The position numbers and the translations under genes are program-made. This document shows positions 56,901-64,000 of a stretch of DNA of 64,000 nucleotides, piece after piece. This stretch comes from F23-D06 sp045132055. Its GTDB lineage: Bacteria > Bacteroidota > Bacteroidia > Bacteroidales > WCHB1-69. Where the stretch lies: contig JBGURP010000039.1 of the NCBI GenBank assembly GCA_045132055.1, positions 1-64,000 on the forward strand. Direction: 5' to 3'. The notes under the pieces are model-generated. The model was given only the letters and a program-made list of their open reading frames with translations, ran no database searches and was not told the origin of the DNA. How positions within the stretch are numbered: position 1 is the stretch's first letter; every line of letters begins with the position of its first letter.

Positions 56901-59900
56901 CTTGCGTAGAGCCCACTGGTGTCACAGTGGCTGTCAATGGTCCTAATAGTGCCACCATTTCATGGACGGATGGCGGCAACACAGGTACGCCCTCTTACAT
57001 CATCAAGATGGGTGATACAGAACTTGATGGTTCTACCACACCTGCAGTGAGTATTGAGGGTACCACCGCCACACTTACCGGTCTTACTGCCGATCATAAT
57101 TATGCAGCTGGTGATTTTACCATTAGCACCAAATGTTCCGAAACCGAGAGCTCTGAGCCCGTTAATGTGCCTGCATTCTATACCCCATGCGGTGCCATCA
57201 CCATCACTGAAAATGAAAAATATAACGAGTATTTTGACAACTATACGACTACTGCAACCAGTACTTCTGCTCCGAACACCTACCCTAACGACAAACTTCC
57301 CAACTGTTGGAGATTCATCAATCGAAGTTCAACCAGCAGCACCTATCCTGCGGCATTTCTCACATCATTTAGTAGCTATGCGGTTTCGGGCAACTGCCTG
57401 TTTCTCAAGTCGAGTAAGACTACGCCACTCTATGCTGTTTTACCGGAGTTTGAAAATGAAATTTCGACACTGCAGCTTACATTCACTTATCGAAATGAAG
57501 GTACGAGTGCATCTAATGGTACGCTCTATGTTGGCTACATGACGGATCCAACCGATGCCAGCACTTTCAACAATGATAATGCAATTGCTTGTGCGCGAAC
57601 AACTACCAAGACCGAGAAGGAAGTCTCTTTCCCTAATGCCCCTGTCGGAAGTTATCTTGCTTTCAAGTATCAAGGTGGCACCAGTGACAATATGTATTTA
57701 AGCATTGACAATGTCAAAGTGGAACTCGCTCCCACTTGCTGGCAGCCGCAGAACCTCGCTTCTAGTAATGTGACCAACGAGAGCGCCACGCTTATTTGGG
57801 AGCGTCACGCCAACGGCACTGAGACAGAATGGGTACTGCAATACGGCACCGACAACACCTTTGCCACCAGCACCACCACGGTGAATGTAAGCGACAACCC
57901 AACATACACTATTGAAAACGGCCTTGAGGCCTCCAGCACCTACTATGTGCGTGTGAAGCCCGCCTGTGACAACGACGACAACCTCTGGAGCGAAACTATC
58001 AGCTTCGAGACCGAAGCCGCCTGCATGATTCCCAACCAGCTTGCTATTAGCGGTGTCACAGCCTACGAAGCCACCCTTACATGGAACGGCAACGACGACC
58101 ACTTTATCGTGGAACGTGGCTCTTATGACAACACTGGCACGCCCGTCGCTGTCACCGTCTTGAACGAAGGCTTCGAGGGCGGAGCCATGCCCGAAGGTTG
58201 GAGTACAGAAGGCTCCAATTCATGGATGGTCGGAGCCGGTTCTGGTCATGGTAGTGTTGTCACAACCGCTGCCACGGGATCATATAATGCTAATTTTCAT
58301 AGTGGTAATGCCTCAGGTGATGGCCGTCTTATTACTCCTGCACTCAATCTTTCCGGTGCTTCCTCTGCAACGTTGTCATTCAAATATACCAATCCTGTCT
58401 GGAGTGGCGGACGTTATGCCCTGTCCATATATTATCGCGTCAACGGAGGTGAGTGGAATCAAATAGCTTCGACCATCACAGATTCCCACGACGAATGGAC
58501 ATCTTCTGACGAATATGCTCTTCCGGGATTAGCGTCCAACTATGAGATTTGTTTCTATACCACTGGCTACAATAATGATTATGGCCACGGCATAGGTATT
58601 GACTCTATAGTCATTGAAGCCATGGAATACCCCATTGCGTGGACGGTTGTTGACAACAACGTTCCCAATAATGCCAACGCTGGCACCTACACCTTTGAGA
58701 ATCTCGACCCCGAGACGACCTATATGGCTCGCGTGACTGGCAATTGCGGTGACGAGACGAGTGTCCCGAGTGCTCCCGTTATCTTCACAACCATAGATGA
58801 TGGTCCCGCCCAGCCCGTTTGCCACGAATGGAAACTCTTGACCAGCGCCAATGACCTGCAGGATGGAGATGTTGTATATATTGTTTATGAAAATGCGACT
58901 AATAATACTTATAAAGAGTTGAACGGAGTGAATACTGACAATATTGGTGTTGCAGAGGATTATATAGGAACTCCCGCTGGTCTCTATCCTCTCACTTTAG
59001 TGAGTCGTGATAATGGCTGGGCATTCAAGAACGGTAGCGATTACCTGTCATATTCAGGTTCCAGCAATCTTCTTTATACTAGCACAACACTTAATGACAA
59101 CAGTACTTGGACAGTAACTTTCAATAATGGTATACCAACTATTACCAATGTTGCTGTCGCAAGCCGTGAAATTCAATATAACAAACAACAACCTCGTTTT
59201 GCTTGTTACACTGGCACACAACAATCTATTAGCCTATACAAGCATATCGATAATCGTCGTTTGGCAACGAAAGACACGATCGTTGCACATGCCTTACCGT
59301 TCACCTTCACTATGGCAGGTCAACCGGATACCATCATTACCAGCTATGGTGAGTTCAACCTCTCATACGTAATTGAGGCAGATCCCGTCAATTGTGATTC
59401 CGTTCTCAATGTGCATCTCACTGTCAACGAGCCTATGTTCACGGTGACGCTGAACGCCGGTGCCGGCACTATAACCCTGCCCGCCCAACTGACCGGTAAC
59501 AGCACTCATTCTGTTGACTTGGCGAATTTGGTGCCCGAGCTGGATAACAACTGTACCGAATGGACTTTCGCCGGCTGGAGCTCCGCAGCTGTAGCGGAAA
59601 CTAACGACGCTCCTGATTTCGTGACCACCATCTCCCCGACGAGCGACACCACACTGTATGCAGTGTATGTGAAGAGCGAGGGCGGTGACGGTCAGGTGTT
59701 CAATAAAGTGACGGAAACACCTAATGATTGGTCTGGCCAGTATCTCATTGTGTGCGAGAGTTATAATGTTGCATTCGACGGCGGACTTAGCACTCTTGAT
59801 GCAGCTAACAACAATATCTCTGTCACCATCAACAATGGTACTATTGCCTATAGTAATGAGACAAGTGGTGCCATTTTCACCATCGCTCCGATGACAACCA

Positions 59901-62900
59901 CCACAGGATATTCAATTAAATCTGCAAGCGGATTTTATATTGGACAAACAGGGAGTAATAATGGAATGAAGGTACAAGCTACTGCTATTAGTACTACGTT
60001 GAGTGTTGATAACGGAAATGCCGTGATTTCGTGCGACCAACAAACTACTCTGCGATATAATAAGAATAATGATCAGAAACGTTTCCGTTACTACACATCT
60101 GGTCAGACTGCCGTCCAACTCTATAAGCTGTCTAATCCGGTTGTGAATACCTACAACAGCAATCCTGTTTGCGATGTCAATTACAATATCACGCTGATTC
60201 AGCCTGCAGACGGTTCTATCAGTTCCGATCCTGCACAGACTGCCTCCGCAGGTGCTGTCGTAACGCTGACGGCTACTCCGAATGCCGGATACACCTTCGG
60301 CTCTTGGGAGGTGAGAAATGTTGATAATGGCGGAACGGTTGAGGTGACTAACGATCAGTTCATCATGCCTGCCGCCAATGTTGAGGTTCACGCTTCCTTT
60401 ACCGCAATTGAGTACACAGTTACAGCTACTGCCAACCCGGCAGCAGGTGGTACTATAACGGGCACCGGCACTTACTCCTACGAAGGAGCGGCTTCGCTGA
60501 CAGCCAGCGCTAATAATGGTTATGAGTTTGTCAACTGGACAAACGAACAGGGTGCTGTGGCGTGTACTACTGCCACCTACAATTTCATCGTCACCCGCGA
60601 CAGTGCGCTTACGGCCAACTTTGCATTGAAGGAATACACCATCACAATGAGCGTTGTGACTGGCGGTACGCTCAGCCACAACCTTCCGGCCAATGTCGCC
60701 ACGATGGGCACTGAGGTGACACTGATCGCCACTCCTAATGAAGGTTTCCAATTCGACGGCGACTGGACTGTGCAGAATATCTCAGCCAGTTCCCCGGTTG
60801 AAGTGGTGAATAACAAGTTCACCATGCCGGCTGGCAACGTGACGGTGACAGGTTATTTCAGCCCCATCACCTATACTGTTTCTGCAGTTATCAGTCCAGA
60901 CAATGCCGGTTCTGTATCAGGAACGGGCAGCTACAACCATGGTGCGGAAGCGCAGCTTAGAGCCACTCCTGCCTCAGGTTATGAATTTGTCAACTGGACC
61001 AACGCACAGGGTGCTGTGGTGAGTACCGATGCCGACTACAATTTCATTGTCAATCGCGACAGTGCGCTTACGGCCAACTTTGAACTGAAGGAGTACACCA
61101 TCACGATGAGCGTAGTGTCGGGCGGTACGCTTAGCCACAACCTTCCGGCTAATGTCGCTACGATGGGCACAGAGGTGACACTGATCGCCACCCCTGATGA
61201 AGGATACCAATTCGACGGTGACTGGTATGTGCAGAATACCTCAGCCAGCTCCCCGGTTACTGTGGAGAATAACAAGTTTACCATGCCGGCAGGCAACGTG
61301 ACGGTGACAGGTTACTTCAGCTATATCACCTATACTGTTTCTGCGGTTGTCAGTCCAGCCAATGCCGGTTCGGTAACTGGAACGGGCAGCTTCAACCATG
61401 GTGCGGAAGTGCAGCTTACAGCCAACCCTGCCACAGGTTATGAGTTTGTCAACTGGACCAACGCGCAGGGTGCTGTGGTGTGTACTACTGCCACCTACAA
61501 TTTCAATGTTACCAGTGACAGCGCGCTTACTGCCAACTTTGCATTGAAGGAATACACCATCACCTACATGGATGGCAATACGGAGCTGGATGTTGACACC
61601 TTTGCATTCGGTGCTGATCTTACAGCTATTGCGGATCCTGAGAAGGAGTGCAAAGAGTTCGCAGGTTGGAACGAAACACTTCCGGCCACGATGCCAGCCA
61701 ACAACATTGTTCTGTATGCACAGTGGAATGATCTTTACTACAATATCACGGCTTCTGCAGACCCGGTCAATGGTGGTTCTGTTACCTTCAATCCCGAGCC
61801 TGAGGTTGGCACAACGGCTGCCAACAGCGGTTATTTGTGCAACACTCCAGTGACCTTGACTGCCACCCCGGCCCAAGGCTACACCTTCACGGGTTGGTCA
61901 GTGAACGGCCAGATTGTTTCCGCCGATGCAGAATATGACATCATTGCTACGCAAAACAGCACTCTCGTGGCTACATACGCTCCCAACAAGTACAACATCA
62001 CGTGGGAATTGAACGGCGGTACCTATACTGGTCAGGCACAACTTCCCACCACATACACATATGGCGAGGCCTACACACTGCCTACCGCTAATGAGCTGAA
62101 CAAAGACAACCATACCTTCGGCGGCTGGTACGACAATGCCCAATTCACGGGTAACCCGATCACCGAAATTTCCACCACGGCCATGGGCGACACGGCCTTC
62201 TACGCCATGTGGACAACCGATGCTTTTGCAATCACTTTGATTCAACCGTCAAACGGTACTATTAGTTCCGATCCTGCACAAACGGCTGCTGTGGGCGCTC
62301 AGGTAATCCTGACCGCCACTCCTAATGAAGGCTACAGCTTTGATGCATGGGAGGTGCGTAACACTACCACTGGTCAGACGGTGGATGTGGTTAACAATCA
62401 ATTCATCATGCCCGCCGGCAATGTTGAGGTTCACGCATCCTTCACCCTCAATAGCTATGACGTTATTGCTACTGTCAACCCCGTTGATGGTGGTACGATA
62501 ACAGGAGCAGGTACATTCAGTCATGGTGGCGTTGCCACTCTGACAGCCACTGCTAACGAAGGCTACCGGTTCATCAACTGGACTTCCAATCAAACAGAAA
62601 TCTCCACTGAGACATCCGTTGCCATCACAGTTACCAGCGATACAAACCTTGTGGCCAACTTCCAGGCTTTGGAAAAGGTGGCTACGCCGACCTTCACTCC
62701 GGTTGCCGGTACTTACACCGAGCCGAAGACGATGACCATTGCTTGCGCTACGCCGGGTGCTGTGATCTATTACACCACTGATGGCACTGAGCCTACGGCA
62801 AACTCTACGCAATACACGGACGGCTTCGAGTTGAATGCCAACACCACCGTGAAGGCTATTGCCATGAAAGATGGCAACGACTGGCTGCCGAGCGATGTGG

Positions 62901-64000
62901 CTACGGCTGAATACATCTTCAACTTCCCGACCTATACCGTGACCTTCGAACCAGGTAACAACGGTACGGTTGCTCAAGCCACCATGACGGGTAATGCATT
63001 CACGCAAGCTGTCGACTTTGCCAATAACAATGCTATTCCGGCTGCTGATTGCCAGACTTTGGGTTGGTCATTTGTCGGCTGGAGCACCGCAGCGGTTCAA
63101 GAGACAACCACCGCGCCTACAACTCTGGTGACAAGTCCTTACAATCCTACGGGTAATATCACGCTGTATGCAGTGTATCAACAAGACAATAATGCTGAGG
63201 TTTCATCCACTGTTGACTTCTCAACAATGGGCTATGCTGATGGTGCTGTAGTTGGAACTGTAGATATTAATAATAATACAACAGTTACATTTGGCCAAGG
63301 CTCAAATGCTGACAATGCACCTAAATACTATTCTGGTGGAGCAGCAGTACGTTGCTATGCAAAGAATACCATCACCATCTCTTCTCAGAGTGCCATGACA
63401 GGCATTACATTCACCTTTGGAAGCGGTGAAAATCAGAATGCAATTTCTGCTAATGAAGGTACTTATTCCAATGGAGTATGGACTGGAAACGCCACCTCTG
63501 TGGTGTTTACGATAGGTGGGTCCAATGGTCATAGACGTATTGCCACCATTACAGTGAATCAGAACGGTGCGGTTACCACGTACAACAGCAATCCTGAATG
63601 TATCATCACCTATCCGGTCGAGCTTGCTACGGTGCAGAATGGTACCATCGGTGCTGACAAGACAGAAGCTGCCGAGGGCGAAACGGTTACCCTGACCGCT
63701 ACGCCGGCTACGGGCTACCACTTCGGTCGCTGGAACGTCACCAAGACTGCCACTACCTCAGTAGAGAATATCACGGTTACGAACAACACCTTCGAGATGC
63801 CGGCCAGCGCTGTGACAGTGTCCGCAGACTTCTGGATTGACACACTGATTATCTTGGCTACGCCTAACCCGGCCAATGGCGGTACAGTGACTGGCGAGGA
63901 TGAGTATGAATATGGCACTCAAGTGACCTTGACTGCAACGCCGGCTAACAACTATTACTTCACCGGCTGGACATCCAACGGAACATTGATTTCTCCTAAT
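53909..64000 (+). CDS. giant multidomain surface protein, at least 3364 residues (3' end outside window)
   Basis: One uninterrupted frame runs from the ATG at 53909 to the window edge. A signal peptide (MKKLYSLLMLFAVLLPWAA) is followed by fibronectin-III-like modules (first near 205-285), a GEVED domain (about 290-428, with YTWVWVDWNQDHTFSDEERV), and several choice-of-anchor-J/MAM-like modules (starting near 529, 820, 1100 and 1415). Two copies of a roughly 150-residue module (near 1640 and 1930) end in SLYK or QLYK. From about 2090 onward InlB-type repeats dominate (GYEFVNWTN), with a CHB_HEX_C-like module near 2923-3000 (VIYYTTDGTEPTANS). No catalytic domain is seen. The sorting signal, probably T9SS, would lie beyond the edge. 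Confidence 0.9.
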   Translation, partial: MKKLYSLLMLFAVLLPWAANAQQTLTVYDGLTATLTTNNYVPMYGGYFDDFTKSEFVIPAEKLSDMTGGEISAIKFYIESVSTYGSGWDNTHQVVFLKEVESTTLSAYSGMEDATIVYDGMFTVPASTDEEFEIIFTTPYQYEGGNLLIGIYNTDDGGYRTVNWFGEMIEGASGGNSNGNSLDNISFTQQNFIPKTTFTYEAPAGCVKPANINVTALTNSSISIGWPAGNANSWNVYLNGTLTNDSPVSSNSYTFEDLTEYEVNYTIGVSAVCSSEESDVTTTTVLLCVPAPTSVDGTGITNITFGTVNDNFSMSSGQSSYYYDHSSQSGEAYPGGTVDMSIVYATDYDYYTWVWVDWNQDHTFSDEERVYTSTSTIDNGTLELSFNVPATVASGNYRMRIQGADNDYKMEPCYTGTYSYLVDYTLHIGAAPDCLAPAGLTATNVTHEEATLTWSNPNEGGSYIIKKVVGEEETVIDDNYTTTSYPITGLDPQTDYTYRVYIKCNASDISDSAEVSFSTTAPATAVGDYWSDNFEAAECGWEFVNDDPDYSNVWVCGTGVSYGSGSKAIYISDDGDTYQYDNQNMSFAYATKLLNFTENKYEFSFDWNATGESNWDYLRAWLAPGNFQFTAGQLPNGSNNVSDGVSLVPEGWIALDDSSKLNTSDGWQTQSVTVNVPAGNWYLVFMWCNDGSYGNNPPAAVDNVSITKVACEYLVENVQMLNGTVTTTTANILWDASEATAWQVQTKAGDGEWTTLASSDVDFSLSGVKEIAYLRNLTPGTEYQVRVRANCGNEQYGTWSEVVSFTTECAPRAVTNDNKFTANFDDMTGSTYPSENNLPICWNYINTCGYFAYSLYPYVYSSSSESNSGANHLRFFSLASADYTYYNPKPQYAILPPMQDISSLRIKFYARANSTENNYDATFKVGVLTNPNDASTFTEIATYTPATTTYELYTIPFNTYSGNGNYIAIMIDAAEVPASGYFYRTLFIDDITVEPTPSCVEPTGVTVAVNGPNSATISWTDGGNTGTPSYIIKMGDTELDGSTTPAVSIEGTTATLTGLTADHNYAAGDFTISTKCSETESSEPVNVPAFYTPCGAITITENEKYNEYFDNYTTTATSTSAPNTYPNDKLPNCWRFINRSSTSSTYPAAFLTSFSSYAVSGNCLFLKSSKTTPLYAVLPEFENEISTLQLTFTYRNEGTSASNGTLYVGYMTDPTDASTFNNDNAIACARTTTKTEKEVSFPNAPVGSYLAFKYQGGTSDNMYLSIDNVKVELAPTCWQPQNLASSNVTNESATLIWERHANGTETEWVLQYGTDNTFATSTTTVNVSDNPTYTIENGLEASSTYYVRVKPACDNDDNLWSETISFETEAACMIPNQLAISGVTAYEATLTWNGNDDHFIVERGSYDNTGTPVAVTVLNEGFEGGAMPEGWSTEGSNSWMVGAGSGHGSVVTTAATGSYNANFHSGNASGDGRLITPALNLSGASSATLSFKYTNPVWSGGRYALSIYYRVNGGEWNQIASTITDSHDEWTSSDEYALPGLASNYEICFYTTGYNNDYGHGIGIDSIVIEAMEYPIAWTVVDNNVPNNANAGTYTFENLDPETTYMARVTGNCGDETSVPSAPVIFTTIDDGPAQPVCHEWKLLTSANDLQDGDVVYIVYENATNNTYKELNGVNTDNIGVAEDYIGTPAGLYPLTLVSRDNGWAFKNGSDYLSYSGSSNLLYTSTTLNDNSTWTVTFNNGIPTITNVAVASREIQYNKQQPRFACYTGTQQSISLYKHIDNRRLATKDTIVAHALPFTFTMAGQPDTIITSYGEFNLSYVIEADPVNCDSVLNVHLTVNEPMFTVTLNAGAGTITLPAQLTGNSTHSVDLANLVPELDNNCTEWTFAGWSSAAVAETNDAPDFVTTISPTSDTTLYAVYVKSEGGDGQVFNKVTETPNDWSGQYLIVCESYNVAFDGGLSTLDAANNNISVTINNGTIAYSNETSGAIFTIAPMTTTTGYSIKSASGFYIGQTGSNNGMKVQATAISTTLSVDNGNAVISCDQQTTLRYNKNNDQKRFRYYTSGQTAVQLYKLSNPVVNTYNSNPVCDVNYNITLIQPADGSISSDPAQTASAGAVVTLTATPNAGYTFGSWEVRNVDNGGTVEVTNDQFIMPAANVEVHASFTAIEYTVTATANPAAGGTITGTGTYSYEGAASLTASANNGYEFVNWTNEQGAVACTTATYNFIVTRDSALTANFALKEYTITMSVVTGGTLSHNLPANVATMGTEVTLIATPNEGFQFDGDWTVQNISASSPVEVVNNKFTMPAGNVTVTGYFSPITYTVSAVISPDNAGSVSGTGSYNHGAEAQLRATPASGYEFVNWTNAQGAVVSTDADYNFIVNRDSALTANFELKEYTITMSVVSGGTLSHNLPANVATMGTEVTLIATPDEGYQFDGDWYVQNTSASSPVTVENNKFTMPAGNVTVTGYFSYITYTVSAVVSPANAGSVTGTGSFNHGAEVQLTANPATGYEFVNWTNAQGAVVCTTATYNFNVTSDSALTANFALKEYTITYMDGNTELDVDTFAFGADLTAIADPEKECKEFAGWNETLPATMPANNIVLYAQWNDLYYNITASADPVNGGSVTFNPEPEVGTTAANSGYLCNTPVTLTATPAQGYTFTGWSVNGQIVSADAEYDIIATQNSTLVATYAPNKYNITWELNGGTYTGQAQLPTTYTYGEAYTLPTANELNKDNHTFGGWYDNAQFTGNPITEISTTAMGDTAFYAMWTTDAFAITLIQPSNGTISSDPAQTAAVGAQVILTATPNEGYSFDAWEVRNTTTGQTVDVVNNQFIMPAGNVEVHASFTLNSYDVIATVNPVDGGTITGAGTFSHGGVATLTATANEGYRFINWTSNQTEISTETSVAITVTSDTNLVANFQALEKVATPTFTPVAGTYTEPKTMTIACATPGAVIYYTTDGTEPTANSTQYTDGFELNANTTVKAIAMKDGNDWLPSDVATAEYIFNFPTYTVTFEPGNNGTVAQATMTGNAFTQAVDFANNNAIPAADCQTLGWSFVGWSTAAVQETTTAPTTLVTSPYNPTGNITLYAVYQQDNNAEVSSTVDFSTMGYADGAVVGTVDINNNTTVTFGQGSNADNAPKYYSGGAAVRCYAKNTITISSQSAMTGITFTFGSGENQNAISANEGTYSNGVWTGNATSVVFTIGGSNGHRRIATITVNQNGAVTTYNSNPECIITYPVELATVQNGTIGADKTEAAEGETVTLTATPATGYHFGRWNVTKTATTSVENITVTNNTFEMPASAVTVSADFWIDTLIILATPNPANGGTVTGEDEYEYGTQVTLTATPANNYYFTGWTSNGTLISPN
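60413..61564 (+). repeat. 459-base in-frame tandem repeat, about 2.5 copies, inside the giant gene
   Basis: Units start at 60413, 60872 and 61331, each 459 bases (153 codons) apart. The third diverges near 61564. Units 1 and 2 are nearly identical over long stretches around the segment encoding LSHNLPANVATMGTEVTLIA. Each unit encodes two InlB-type repeats. Confidence 0.88.

Noticed and set aside
59912..63918. Several minus-strand frames opposite the giant gene, with repeated similar products
   Set aside because: They only mirror the tandem repeats of the plus-strand gene; the plus frame is open for more than 10 kb.

Overview
The window looks like a chromosome segment of a Bacteroidota species, order Bacteroidales. 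About 26 genes or operons have the Bacteroidota-type -7 element TAnnTTTG a short way upstream, Shine-Dalgarno sequences are nearly absent, and two proteins end in the CHU_C / type B sorting domain of the type IX secretion system (T9SS). Typical Bacteroidota families are also present: GldA, FISUMP-type SUMF1 proteins, DUF4468, MbnP lipoprotein and SIMPL. Several starts were placed using the promoter, because longer upstream reading frames would run through the -7 element. No rRNA, insertion sequence, phage or CRISPR array is visible.

Layout. 1-6.7 kb: a truncated ECF sigma factor, an rlmB/phosphoesterase/miaA operon, a RelB-like/PIN toxin-antitoxin pair, and an ECF sigma operon ending in a secreted SUMF1-fold protein. 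6.8-10.6 kb: ybaK, a membrane phosphoesterase, corA, a retropepsin-like protein and ruvC. 10.7-13.8 kb: a secreted unknown, then tRNA-Thr, tuf and tRNA-Trp. 13.8-20.4 kb: rfbD, a beta-CASP hydrolase, a NarI/DsrM-like membrane protein with dsrC, a beta-helix lipoprotein, pnuC, trmH and a HU gene. 20.5-25 kb: a TPR protein with ribH and fmt, then DUF1015 with a glycosyltransferase. 25-29.6 kb: a sugar aminotransferase and acyltransferase pair for surface glycan synthesis, and a T9SS substrate. 29.7-38.4 kb: a SIMPL protein, then a probable six-gene operon (gldA, molybdopterin-oxidoreductase-like, sppA, 5-alpha-reductase-like, murF, anmK), then tonB. 38.4-48.7 kb: MbnP, DUF4468, folA, a small ATPase, smpB, a MerR regulator, rdgB, rpmF, yceD, a large CUB/PKD T9SS substrate, gtrA, ispE, yitT and tRNA-Asn. 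48.9-53.5 kb: an SH3 protein, a four-module NPCBM-like protein, two small genes and a PD-(D/E)XK protein. 53.9 kb to the end: one giant open-ended gene of at least 3364 codons.

How the genes work together. Most of the window is housekeeping (translation, tRNA and rRNA modification, riboflavin and folate synthesis, isoprenoids, cell wall) mixed with envelope and surface functions. The accessory material is the toxin-antitoxin pair, the ECF/SUMF1 cassette, the secreted multidomain proteins and the giant gene. The most unexpected element is a DsrC protein with both redox cysteines, C93 and C104, next to a DsrM/NarI-like quinone-side membrane protein. This is a sulfur-respiration signature that one does not expect in this order.

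Intergenic DNA carries several 7-, 9- and 24-base tandem arrays. Three of them begin or end at a stop codon and one runs into a start codon. There is also a palindrome family with shared arms at 10.6 and 47.6 kb. All functional calls come from reading motifs by eye; no database search was run.
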